Source of the DNA: Paraburkholderia youngii
GTDB lineage: Bacteria > Pseudomonadota > Gammaproteobacteria > Burkholderiales > Burkholderiaceae
Assembly: GCF_013366925.1 (NCBI RefSeq)
Contig: NZ_JAALDK010000001.1
Location: 1,061,089-1,125,088, forward strand
Length of the DNA: 64,000 nucleotides
Direction of reading: 5' to 3'
Shown: one piece after another, positions 55,087 to 63,331 of the stretch
Layout of the letters: every line of letters starts with the position of its first letter
Position numbering within the stretch: the stretch's first letter is position 1
Program-made: the position numbers and the translations under genes
The notes under the pieces: generated by a model
What the model was told of the DNA's origin: nothing
The model's database searches: none
Seen by the model: the letters and a program-made list of their open reading frames with translations, nothing else

Positions 55087-56478
55087 ATGGGAAAGGCACT
55101 CGTCGGCATCGAAGATTTACCTCCGAGCCGCTTTCATAAGAGGATAGCCCTCGTGGCGGCAGGGGGACCGTTCTGTGACGGGTATCTGCTAGGGATCATC
55201 GTTGTAGCGCTGCCGTTCATTGCGAAGGACCTCGCGCTGAACGCGCTGCAGATCGGTCTGATCGGCGCGTCGAGCCTGATCGGCATGTTCGCCGGCGGCC
55301 TGGTTTTCGGACCCATGACGGACCGCTTCGGCCGCCAGAAGATGTATGTGCTTAATCTGGCCGTATTCGTTATCTGCTCACTCGCGCACCTGTTCGTACA
55401 TGACGTGACGACGTTGTTCGTCCTTCGTTTCGTCATGGGGGTTGCGCTGGGCGCGGACTATCCCATAGCGACCGCGCTCGCAGCTGAATTTCTGCCTCGG
55501 AAGCTTCGCGGGCCGGTGCTCGCGAGCCTCGTGCTTTTGCTCTGGGTCGGATACACCATAAGCCTTGCAACGGGTCTGATCGTTAGCGGTAGTGATAGCG
55601 GTGTATGGCGCTACATTCTTGCGAGCGCTGCGATCCCTTCGGCGATATTCCTGCTGCTGCGCCTGAGCATCCCCGAGTCGCCGCGCTGGTTGATTTCCGC
55701 AGGACGCGTAGAGGCGGCTCGTAGCATCGTGGCACAGCACCTTGGGCCACAGGTTGACTTCGATGCACTCGTTGCTGAAACGCGCGTGAGCACCTCTAGG
55801 CGTGGCCTTGGGCTGTCCAAAATTCGCGAACTGCTTTCGCGAGGCTATGGGCGCATGCTGGTGTTTTGCTCGATCTTCTGGATGTGTCAGATTGCGCCTT
55901 CGTTCGCAATCAAGACGTTTCAACCGATGCTATTGAAATCGCTCGGCGTCACTCAGCCACTCGCCGGCTCGCTCGTGATCATTTCATTTGCCATCGTCGG
56001 AACTGCGATCGGCATGTTCGTCGTCAACCGCGTCGGTCGGCGCACGCTTTGTCTGGTCTCTTTCGTTCTTGCAACGCTCGCGCTTTTTCTTCTGGCAACG
56101 CCGATGTCGAACATTGCCACGGTTGCGATCGGTTTGTTCGTTCTCTTCACGGTGGCCGAAGCTGCCGGCTCCGGGCTGCAATTCATCTACCCGAACGAGA
56201 TTTTTCCGACTGATCTTCGTGCAACCGGTATGGGACTCGCGATGTCTGCAAGCCGCATCGGAGCCGCGGCAGGAACGTTCCTCCTTCCTACCGTGCTAGT
56301 CCATTTTGGAAGCGCGACTGGTCTGCTTATCGCGGGTGGGATCAGCCTGATTGGCCTGCTCGTATCGGTTCGCATGGCTCCCGAGACCCGTAACGTGTCG
56401 CTCGGCGCGGCGAATGCTCCGAGCATGGCAGCGAGCGCCAGCGAACACTCTCTGCAGCGAAGAGAGGCTCGCAGCTGA
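55087..56478 (+). CDS. MFS transporter of the sugar-porter-like/SV2 class
   Basis: The protein of about 463 residues has 12 membrane segments, motif A GPMTDRFGRQKMYVLN, GADYPIATALAAEFLPRKLR and the sugar-porter signature IPESPRWLISAGR, ending with a PETR box. Such carriers import sugars, polyols, carboxylates or amino-acid derivatives with protons. ATG 55087 is preferred because TTTGGAGG lies five bases upstream. It is followed after about 100 bases by the FAD oxidoreductase, probably one operon. Confidence 0.9.
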   Translation: MGKALVGIEDLPPSRFHKRIALVAAGGPFCDGYLLGIIVVALPFIAKDLALNALQIGLIGASSLIGMFAGGLVFGPMTDRFGRQKMYVLNLAVFVICSLAHLFVHDVTTLFVLRFVMGVALGADYPIATALAAEFLPRKLRGPVLASLVLLLWVGYTISLATGLIVSGSDSGVWRYILASAAIPSAIFLLLRLSIPESPRWLISAGRVEAARSIVAQHLGPQVDFDALVAETRVSTSRRGLGLSKIRELLSRGYGRMLVFCSIFWMCQIAPSFAIKTFQPMLLKSLGVTQPLAGSLVIISFAIVGTAIGMFVVNRVGRRTLCLVSFVLATLALFLLATPMSNIATVAIGLFVLFTVAEAAGSGLQFIYPNEIFPTDLRATGMGLAMSASRIGAAAGTFLLPTVLVHFGSATGLLIAGGISLIGLLVSVRMAPETRNVSLGAANAPSMAASASEHSLQRREARS

Positions 56479-56584
56479 GCGGAAAGGACGGCGTAGCCAT
56501 CGCTGACGCCGGTCAGCCACAGCAACTCGGACTTAAGAATCTCACCCTGGCAACACTTCTTGCACCAATGCAAAGAGGCACTCT

Positions 56585-57703
56585 ATGAATTCGGCACCTA
56601 AAGTCATCATCATCGGCGCTGGCATCATCGGCACCACACTCGCTTATGATTTCGCGAAACGCGGCGCGCGCGTCACCGTGCTCGACAAGAACGAAGTCGC
56701 GAGAGGCGCCACTTCTGGATCATTCGCGTGGATAACGAATCAGACGAAGTTCCGCAATGCGGACTCGCTTGGCGAAGTTGGCGCGCAGCATTACTTCAGT
56801 CTGCATCGCCTGTCGCACCTGCGCTGGCGTTTCCTGCAAAGCGAAATCGACGGTCTGCCGATTCGCTGGTCAGGCTGCTTTCAAAGCGCCGAGCCCGGCA
56901 CCGAGGAGGCACGGGAACTCGCGGCGGAACTGGACCGGCGCCTGCGCTGGGGCAGCCCGACGTACCGCGTCACCGCGGCCGAGGCACGCGAGATTGAGCC
57001 GGGGTTTGAGCCGGGAGCCGAAACGGACATTTTCTACACGCCCGATGAAGGGATGATGTCGCCTGTGCAACTGACGTCAATGATGCTCGATGCGGCGGTC
57101 GCACGAGGCGCGCAATATTCGCCGCACGACGCGTATCAAGGCTTCACCAAGACGGCGGGCGGTTACGAGATCCAAAGCGGAAGTGGCAAGCGCGAGGCCG
57201 ATATCCTCATCTTCGCGGGCGGCATCGCGAACCCGGAACTCGTCGAAGGCACGGGGCTTAAGGCACCGCTCATCCACAGCACGGGGAGCGTCGTCCATCT
57301 CGCGCCGTTGCCACGGATTTTCGATTCGGTCATTCTTGGCGCGCATGTTCACGCGATCCAGCGCATCGACGGTCGTGTGGTCATCGCCAAGCACTTCTCC
57401 GGTTCGCCCGTTGGCGATCCAAGCACGCCCGACCCCGAGGAGCTTGTACGTGTCGCCGCGCGCGTGCTGCCCGGCTTAAAGGACGCCGTTGTAGAGAAAG
57501 TCACCGAAACGCGTCGCGTCATTCCCGCTGATGGACTGCCCGTCGTGAGCCGTTCTGAAGACCTGCCCGGCGTGTTTTCGATCACAACGAACGCGGGCAT
57601 CAGTCTGGCAGCCGGATTGTCGCAGCTTATCGCGACTGAATTGCTTGACGGCGTGGCTGTGAATCTATTGGACCCGTATCGCTCACAGCGCTTTGCCGAT
57701 TAA
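56585..57703 (+). CDS. FAD-dependent oxidoreductase (DAO family)
   Basis: The 372-residue protein opens with the dinucleotide-binding motif VIIIGAGIIGTTLAYDFAKR and the DAO-type RGATSGSFAWITN, and ends with the glycine-rich VFSITTNAGISLAAGLSQLI. Family members oxidise D-amino acids, sarcosine, glycine betaine derivatives or related secondary amines. There is no signal peptide or haem partner. Its place after an importer suggests oxidation of the imported compound; which one is unknown. Confidence 0.9.
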   Translation: MNSAPKVIIIGAGIIGTTLAYDFAKRGARVTVLDKNEVARGATSGSFAWITNQTKFRNADSLGEVGAQHYFSLHRLSHLRWRFLQSEIDGLPIRWSGCFQSAEPGTEEARELAAELDRRLRWGSPTYRVTAAEAREIEPGFEPGAETDIFYTPDEGMMSPVQLTSMMLDAAVARGAQYSPHDAYQGFTKTAGGYEIQSGSGKREADILIFAGGIANPELVEGTGLKAPLIHSTGSVVHLAPLPRIFDSVILGAHVHAIQRIDGRVVIAKHFSGSPVGDPSTPDPEELVRVAARVLPGLKDAVVEKVTETRRVIPADGLPVVSRSEDLPGVFSITTNAGISLAAGLSQLIATELLDGVAVNLLDPYRSQRFAD

Positions 57704-58310
57704 GCAAGGCTGTGACCCCATTCAGGCGGACCGCCATGAACGGCCTCGGTTTGATGACCGCTTGCCAATGCCCTCCGGCCGCCTGAAGGTCTCCGACCGA
57801 AGGGCGACGACCGTCGCCTATTGGCCGGTTGTACCCATTCAGATACGGCGCCACAAAGCTGCCGCTGCCGTAGGGAACGGCGGCTTTCAATGACGGGAGT
57901 TGAATGCGTACAACCGGCCACTTTCTGCCGCTCGCCTGAGCCATGCGGTGGTCGTTCGAACGACCCGTCCACTTCGAAACCCGCATGGTGCTCAACCCCA
58001 GTTGTCGGCCAGAGCCGACATTGGAGCGGGCTGGATTTTAGGTCAGCAATGTGTGGCGGATTGCCGACGGTGGAGCTATCGAGCGGCCGGACACCTGCTA
58101 CCTGCATCGCCGGACTCACACTCTCAACCATCAACTGCCTTTGGAGCCGGCACCGCAGGCTCGTTATTGTTCACATTGAGTGGGACGATCTCGGCGCGGC
58201 CGCCTGGCAGGATATCGGCGAGATCGGGGCTTGTACCGAGCACACCGCAGAAACGAGCGAATTTCTGTAAACCGGAGGCTGTGGCTCTGGATGCTAATGT
58301 GGCGGGTCCG
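57704..58310. other. Intergenic region with interspersed repeat-like sequence
   Basis: About 600 bases without a gene. The GGCCGGTTGTAC inverted repeat (57822-57919) and neighbouring short dyads such as CGTTCGAACG suggest degenerate intergenic repeats. Confidence 0.5.
57822..57919. repeat. Inverted repeat around GGCCGGTTGTAC
   Basis: TTGGCCGGTTGTACCCATTC near 57822 is the near-exact reverse complement of GAATGCGTACAACCGGCCA ending at 57919, giving a stem of about 18 pairs with one mismatch and a loop of about 55 bases. It looks like a REP/BIME-type intergenic repeat. Confidence 0.6.
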
Positions 58311-58523
58311 TTACTTCGCGATTACATCCTTCGCCTGAACATCAATCGTCGGCTGGGCCGCGGCTCCATTAGTGGTCGACGGTGACCCACCACCCATGCC
58401 TTCCTTGAATGCTTTGAAGGCACCGCCCAGGTCGGAACCGGCGGTACGTAATTTCTTGGTGCCGAAAACAAGCGCAATAATGGCCAGAACGATTAGCCAA
58501 TGACCGATGCTGAGACTTCCCAT
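58311..58523 (-). CDS. tatA: Twin-arginine translocase subunit TatA (extra copy)
   Basis: The 70-residue protein has the TatA/E build: a short N-terminal membrane helix ([20 protein letters not shown]), the hinge FGTKKL, an amphipathic helix ([15 protein letters not shown]) and a polar tail. The chromosomal tatABC operon is normally in a his/tat cluster; no tatB or tatC is here. It is downstream of, and on the same strand as, a protein with a Tat-type lipoprotein signal peptide, which makes a dedicated pair plausible. Confidence 0.9.
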   Translation of the reverse strand: MGSLSIGHWLIVLAIIALVFGTKKLRTAGSDLGGAFKAFKEGMGGGSPSTTNGAAAQPTIDVQAKDVIAK

Positions 58524-58897
58524 ATCAAACCTCTAGAACTAGAAAAACGTTGAACGATGACGCGCAGCTTTTCCGCACGTTCCGGAAATTAGTAGCGGGT
58601 TCCGGTGTAGCCCCCATTGTCAAGCTCCGAAGCGATCCCGTCTCATTGAGCCATTTGCGGAATCGAAACCGTGATTGCCGCCACCAATGCGTGTCACCCG
58701 CAGACTCAAGAAAGCTCCGGTCGTCCCAGCCGTGATTTGCGTTCGCAGCGTTCGAAGCGTTCGCTGCCGACGCAATTGCGGACCTTCTCAAACGCAGAAG
58801 CCAGGTGTGAAAACGCTAGCGTTTACGCACATTCGGCATATCGAGACATGCTAGTGCCGTGACGATCGCGAATACCGACTCTGGCGTCCGCATCGGC
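58524..58897. other. Intergenic region between tatA and the glycosidase-like lipoprotein
   Basis: About 370 bases with no gene recognised; it should hold the tatA promoter unless the two genes are cotranscribed. Confidence 0.45.
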
Positions 58898-61183
58898 TCA
58901 GGTGTCAGGATTCGCTGCGACGAAGCTCTGGAACGCACCGTAAGTCGGCTGGATCGGTACCAGACTGTTCGAGACGATGCCGAACGTCTGGTCACCACTC
59001 GTCAAGTCGTAGTACATCACCGACTGAACCGCAGACGTCTTGCGCGCCGCATAGAATTCGCCGAGTTGCTGACTGACGTAGGTCGCGCGGAACGCTTCGG
59101 TATCTTCGGGGGCGGCGTTCCATTCGGAGATGATGAACGGCACTCCATAGCGCGCCTTGCAGTAGATCGGCAGGTTGAAGCCTGGACCGGCACCGTCCGA
59201 GCCTACATCGAAGATATCGCCATAAGGCTGGTAGTTGTGCCACGTCGTGATGTCCCAGCGAACCTTAGGGTAACCGCTCGTTCCATCCGGCTGCAGGCCA
59301 TCCCATAGCATGTCGGAGGCGGCAATATCCGCCACGCAGAAGTTGATGCCGCACCTGGCGTTCGGCTGCACGGATTTGATGCCATCGATCATGCCGCGCA
59401 TCGCGCCGCGCAACATCGGCCAGTTCGCGTTGTTGAAGTCGCCCCTGCCTGTTCCGGCTGTTGCCGAATTCAGGATGATCGCCCCGTCGCGGGTCAGTTC
59501 ATTGCCACATTCGTACATCGTGACGCCATACGGCGCCAGCGCCGTGGCAATCGCCGCAGCCCCTGAGAATGAAGCCTGATAGGCCGCCGATTCACTCGTG
59601 TACAGGTTGTTGTTTGTGTCACGGAGCCCGTATTCGACGAGCGGGAAAAGCGTCAGTCCGGCGGACTTGAAAGCGCTTGCCAGGGCTACCAACGCGTTTA
59701 TCTGGGTCGGCGTGTTGAAAACGCCGACGCGATACGTCGTGCATCCTAGCGCACGCAGCGCGCCGACGACCTGCGCGGGCGTAAACGTATAATCGTAGTG
59801 CCCGTTGATGCCGTAGAACGCGCCCGGCGTCGCCGCCGCGGCGATACGCGGGTCCGTACACGGTAACCAGTTGCCATTCCATGTCAGGACAGAGAACTGC
59901 CCGCCCGTCCCCGACTGGTAGATCATGCCGCCATACCACAACAGCAGGCTCACGTTGGAGGAGGACGGATCCTTGACCTTGTTCTTGTAGATATAGCCGT
60001 TCGAAAGCGTCCAGATGTTGCTGGACTTGTCGATGATGTAGGCGGCGGACGGAATCGTCGTGCCGTCTGCCGAAGTGCCGCCAAGGCGCGGATCGATACA
60101 CGACGTCCATCCCGACCCAAGCCACTGATAGAAATTGCCGCTCGTGTTTTCCTGGTACACGCTGCCGTTGTACCACAGCAGCATTGTGACGTTGTACGAG
60201 TAGGGGTCTTTGGTCCCGTTCCTGTAGATATACCCGTTGGAGGTCGTCCACACGATGCCGGAGGCGTCGATAATGGACGTCGCCGGCGGGGTTGTCGTGC
60301 CGTTGGCCGAAATATTACCCCCGACGCGCGGATCGACTGAGGGTGTCCAGCCCGTCCCAAGCCATTTGTAGAAATCCCCGCCCGTGTTTTGCTGGTAGAC
60401 GCTGCCGTTGTACCACAGCAGCAACGCGACGTTGTACGAGTAGGGGTCTTTGATCCCGTTCCTGTAGATATACCCGTTGGAGGTCATCCACACGATGCCG
60501 CTGGCGTCGACAATGGACGCCGCAGGCGGGGTTGTCGTGCCGTTGGCCGAAGTGCCCCCGAGGCAGGGATTAGAAGCCGGTGTCCATCCCGACCCAATCC
60601 ACTGATAGAAATCTCCGCTCGTGTTCTGCTGGTAGACGCTGCCGTTGTACCACAGCAGCATCACGACATTGTACGAGTAGGGGTCTTTGGTCCCGTTCCT
60701 GTAGATATACCCGTTGGCGGTCAACCACACACTGCCGCTGGCGTCGACAATGGCGGACGCCGGCGGGGTTGTCGTGCCGTTGGCAGAAGTCGTACCGTTG
60801 GCCGCAATAAGACGCGGATCGACAGAGTTTGTCCACCCCGTCCCAAGCCACACATAGTAATCCCCGCTCGTGTTCTGCTGGAAGACGCTGCCGTTGTACC
60901 ACAGCAGCATTGTGACGTTGTACGAGTAGGGGTCTTTGGTCCCGTTCCTGTAGATATACCCGTTCGAGGTCGTCCACACGATGCCGGAGGCGTCGACAAT
61001 GGACGCTGCCGGCGGGGTTGCCGTGCCGTTAGGTGAGGTGGATACGCTGGCGTTTGCCTTGGCCGCACTGCTGTTGCTGCCAGGCGCAGTGGCGTCGCTG
61101 TTGCTCCCGCCACCGCACGCCACCAGTACATAGCTGCTTGCAGCTGCCGTCAGGCAGCCGAGAAATCGTCGTCGATTGATCAC
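58898..61183 (-). CDS. Tat-type lipoprotein with five tandem repeats and a C-terminal glycoside hydrolase-like domain
   Basis: The 761-residue protein begins MINRRRFLGCLTAAASSYVL, a twin-arginine signal with lipobox LVAC (Cys23). Residues 52-447 are five repeats of about 80 residues, each with IVDASGIVW, NGYIYRNGTKDPYSYNV, LLWYNGSVYQQN and a W-G-W ending. Residues 455-760 look like a clan GH-A TIM barrel: general acid in MYECGNELTRDG (Glu562), a TTWHNYQPYGD segment, and nucleophile in PFIISEWNAAPEDT (Glu687). This is the arrangement of GH39/GH5-like retaining hydrolases. It probably sits on the cell surface or periplasmic face and acts on a polysaccharide, with the repeats as binding modules. 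Substrate unknown. Confidence 0.85.
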   Translation of the reverse strand: MINRRRFLGCLTAAASSYVLVACGGGSNSDATAPGSNSSAAKANASVSTSPNGTATPPAASIVDASGIVWTTSNGYIYRNGTKDPYSYNVTMLLWYNGSVFQQNTSGDYYVWLGTGWTNSVDPRLIAANGTTSANGTTTPPASAIVDASGSVWLTANGYIYRNGTKDPYSYNVVMLLWYNGSVYQQNTSGDFYQWIGSGWTPASNPCLGGTSANGTTTPPAASIVDASGIVWMTSNGYIYRNGIKDPYSYNVALLLWYNGSVYQQNTGGDFYKWLGTGWTPSVDPRVGGNISANGTTTPPATSIIDASGIVWTTSNGYIYRNGTKDPYSYNVTMLLWYNGSVYQENTSGNFYQWLGSGWTSCIDPRLGGTSADGTTIPSAAYIIDKSSNIWTLSNGYIYKNKVKDPSSSNVSLLLWYGGMIYQSGTGGQFSVLTWNGNWLPCTDPRIAAAATPGAFYGINGHYDYTFTPAQVVGALRALGCTTYRVGVFNTPTQINALVALASAFKSAGLTLFPLVEYGLRDTNNNLYTSESAAYQASFSGAAAIATALAPYGVTMYECGNELTRDGAIILNSATAGTGRGDFNNANWPMLRGAMRGMIDGIKSVQPNARCGINFCVADIAASDMLWDGLQPDGTSGYPKVRWDITTWHNYQPYGDIFDVGSDGAGPGFNLPIYCKARYGVPFIISEWNAAPEDTEAFRATYVSQQLGEFYAARKTSAVQSVMYYDLTSGDQTFGIVSNSLVPIQPTYGAFQSFVAANPDT
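59843..61030 (-). repeat. Five tandem coding repeats of about 240 bp
   Basis: The repeats start near residues 61, 144, 223, 303 and 382 of the lipoprotein, with periods of 79-83 codons. The first four are nearly identical at DNA level over long stretches, while the fifth is diverged. Such a layout is prone to copy-number change by recombination. Confidence 0.9.
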
Positions 61184-61843
61184 AGAAATAATCCGCAGCC
61201 GGAAGACCCGGCCAAATTCAGTTGGTAAGCACTCGAGTCACACGGGTCTGACGTGCGCCAGAAAGTGGTTGCATCTTTTAATTCGGTATGCTTATCAAAC
61301 CGCTGCAATACGATCGGACGACGGCTCGCAGGCGTTCATCAAGGCGCCGCGTTTTCTATCGAACTGCTTGTCGGAGGGATTTCGATTACCGGAGCGATCC
61401 TCACTTGACCTGCCTTTGCGCAGTCAGCGAGCGAATTCGCAAAAAGGGAATAAGTGATAGGGATTCGGTAACAATTACCTTTTGGAGCCTCTCATCAGGT
61501 AAGAGATACTACTGGATGTCGGCAGGAAGTGGGCCGGAGGTTAGAGCACGGCGGAAAATAGGCTTATTCTTGCGATAAAAAGGCGCCCGCAGGTTACTTT
61601 TTTCGCGGTCTGCGAATTGGAAGCGACGAACGTCCAGAGGGTGGTGGACGATGAGCACTTTTCCACGGGGCGGTCCTGCCTGCTCCGCGGCTGCGACGCT
61701 TCCAATTCCTTATCTTTCCAATGATCTTGGGGAGCGTTCAGGGCCGGAAAGTGACCTTGCCCCTGTTTCACGAATCCCATAGCTGAAGTGTGTTAGCTGG
61801 AACTCGATCTGACAGGTAGTCTGGGCCGATAGAGAAGACGCGA
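61184..61843. other. Intergenic region with a dyad at 61614-61708
   Basis: No gene is recognised. GAATTGGAAGCG (61614-61625) is inverted at 61697-61708 (CGCTTCCAATTC), 71 bases apart, which may be a decayed mobile-element end. The promoter of the lipoprotein gene lies in the first 150 bases. Confidence 0.45.
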
Positions 61844-62116
61844 TCAATGGGGAATGAGTTTCTCCCTGGCGAGTTGCAGTGAATCGAGAAAGGGGCGCAT
61901 CGGGGTCTTGCCGTAACACCATCGTCCCTGATGTTCACGTTCATTGTTGTACTGGTCGAGCCACGCATCAAGATCAGTCTGCAACACGTCTATCGATTCG
62001 TAGATCTTCTTTCGGAAGGCCACACGATAGAACTCGTTGAGCATGGTTTTGTGCAGCCGTTCGACGATCCCGTTGGCAAAAGCAGTCAACTGCACGCGAT
62101 CTGACCGATGAAGCAC
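61844..62116 (-). pseudogene. IS481-type transposase, C-terminal remnant
   Basis: The minus strand encodes NGIVERLHKTMLNEFYRVAF, then YESIDVLQTDLDAWLDQYNN and EREHQGRWCYGKTPMRPFLD, the end of an IS481-type integrase-core transposase. The catalytic Asp residues are upstream and missing. Its 5' end abuts the DUF5372-like remnant at about 62110. Confidence 0.85.
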
Positions 62117-62418
62117 AGTTATTCCGGGTCACGCATCCCTTCCATCCGTTGTATGGGCGAGAGTTCGCGCTTGCGGATCGGCGCAACACTTGGGGAGAAG
62201 ACCGCGTCTACTTCCACGACGACCGCGGTGACCTGAAACGTATGCCGGCAGCCTGGACGAGCGCCGCGGCGCCCAATGCATTCGAGACGGTTTCGGCGGG
62301 GCGATCGCATTTCCGCATCGAAGATCTGTTGCAGTTGACCATGCTAATTGCGCGGTACAGAGAAACAAGCAGACAAGCCAAAAGGCGGGCAGGCAGGCGC
62401 AAGCTGTCAAGCAAATAA
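62110..62418 (+). pseudogene. DUF5372-like protein, 5' end replaced
   Basis: The frame reads FRVTHPFHPLYGREFALADR, NTWGEDRVYFHDDRGDLKRM, PAAWTSAAAP and AGRSHFRIEDLLQLTMLIAR, matching the DUF5372 pattern found next to large serine recombinases. No ATG or GTG start is available because the upstream sequence has been replaced by the IS481-type remnant. A TTG at 62149 is the only internal candidate start. Confidence 0.7.
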
Positions 62419-62576
62419 TGCCATATGTGTAAAATAAATTATGCCATTTTCAGAAACCGATGTGCTTCGTCTCGGACCAGAATAAGTGTCTATCCGTTCT
62501 TCTACGGGGAGTGCCTGACGGAGTTCTCGAAAATCACCTTGACATCGGCTATATATGGGCATAATTTACATTACAT

Positions 62577-63044
62577 ATGACTCGTACACGAAAGCCCGAT
62601 CCCAAACTCACTGCTCTCGAAGAGAGTGGCACGGTGAATCCGCGCCCTCATGACATCGATGATCCTGCCTTCATTGACAGCGACTTCTTCGATCCCCGGG
62701 ATCTGGTTCAAGTCCGATACGAAATGCTGCGACGCGTACGCGTCGAAGGGCAAACCGTCGCGGATGCCGCCGCACACTTCGGAGTCAGCCGGCCGACCTT
62801 CTACAAGGCGCAGGCCGACTTCGAGCGCGATGGCCTGGCCGGTCTGCTGCCGGTCAAGCGCGGCCCACACGGACCTCACAAGATCACCGATGAGGTGATG
62901 CGCTTCATCGAAGAAGCGCGCGTGACTCACGCTGAGCCGGAAGTGCAGGAGCTGGTTGATCTGATTGCGGAACAGTTTGGCCTGGCGGTGCATCGACGCA
63001 CCGTGGAACGCGCCCTGGCGCGTTTGAAAAAAAAACTACGGTAA
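62577..63044 (+). CDS. HTH protein of a serine-recombinase element
   Basis: The 155-residue protein has a helix-turn-helix unit (VEGQTVADAAAHFGVSRPTF) and a second DNA-binding-like segment (RRTVERALARLKKKLR). Proteins of this type come before a small ORF and a large serine recombinase in a mobile module. The gene ends in a run of nine A bases (63027-63035) followed by CTACGGTAA; slippage by -1 there would join it to the next frame. Confidence 0.8.
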   Translation: MTRTRKPDPKLTALEESGTVNPRPHDIDDPAFIDSDFFDPRDLVQVRYEMLRRVRVEGQTVADAAAHFGVSRPTFYKAQADFERDGLAGLLPVKRGPHGPHKITDEVMRFIEEARVTHAEPEVQELVDLIAEQFGLAVHRRTVERALARLKKKLR

Positions 63045-63331
63045 ATCCTCCCGTAACGGCGCGCGATACCCAGTCCCTGAGCCAAAGCTACGAGATCTTG
63101 CGGCAGGAGGCTCTCGAGCCCGGCGGAGGTGGTCCCACTCTGATGCGTGGCCGTGCGCTGTTCATGTTCAAAGGCATGGCGATCTGGATGAAGTCTGTGA
63201 CCGAAGCGTTTCCGTTTAGTCCATTACCGGTTGCGCGCCCGAGTGGGCTGAACCTGCCTGCCGGTCTCGAACAGAATCTGGTCGCCGTCGTGGCGACGAT
63301 GGCAATTGCGACAGCGGAGGTGATGGCATGA
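63041..63331 (+). CDS. Small ORF of the serine-recombinase element
   Basis: The frame reads VNPPVTARDTQSLSQSYEIL, RQEALEP and, further on, MRGRALFMFKGMAIWMKSVT. It has no ATG at its apparent beginning; it may start at GTA (an unlikely start), at TTG 63098, at ATG 63143, or by -1 slippage from the HTH gene. Its stop overlaps the recombinase start in an ATGA. Homologous small proteins precede recombinases in similar modules; function unknown. Confidence 0.6.
   Translation, partial: VNPPVTARDTQSLSQSYEILRQEALEPGGGGPTLMRGRALFMFKGMAIWMKSVTEAFPFSPLPVARPSGLNLPAGLEQNLVAVVATMAIATAEVMA

Noticed and set aside
59843..61030. Tandem repeats considered as a CRISPR array
   Set aside because: The period is about 240 bp, the repeats are coding and there are no short repeats with unique spacers. 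No cas gene is near.
60389..61036. Plus-strand repetitive frame opposite the tandem repeats
   Set aside because: It arises from the antisense of the five coding repeats; signal peptide, lipobox and catalytic motifs are on the minus strand.
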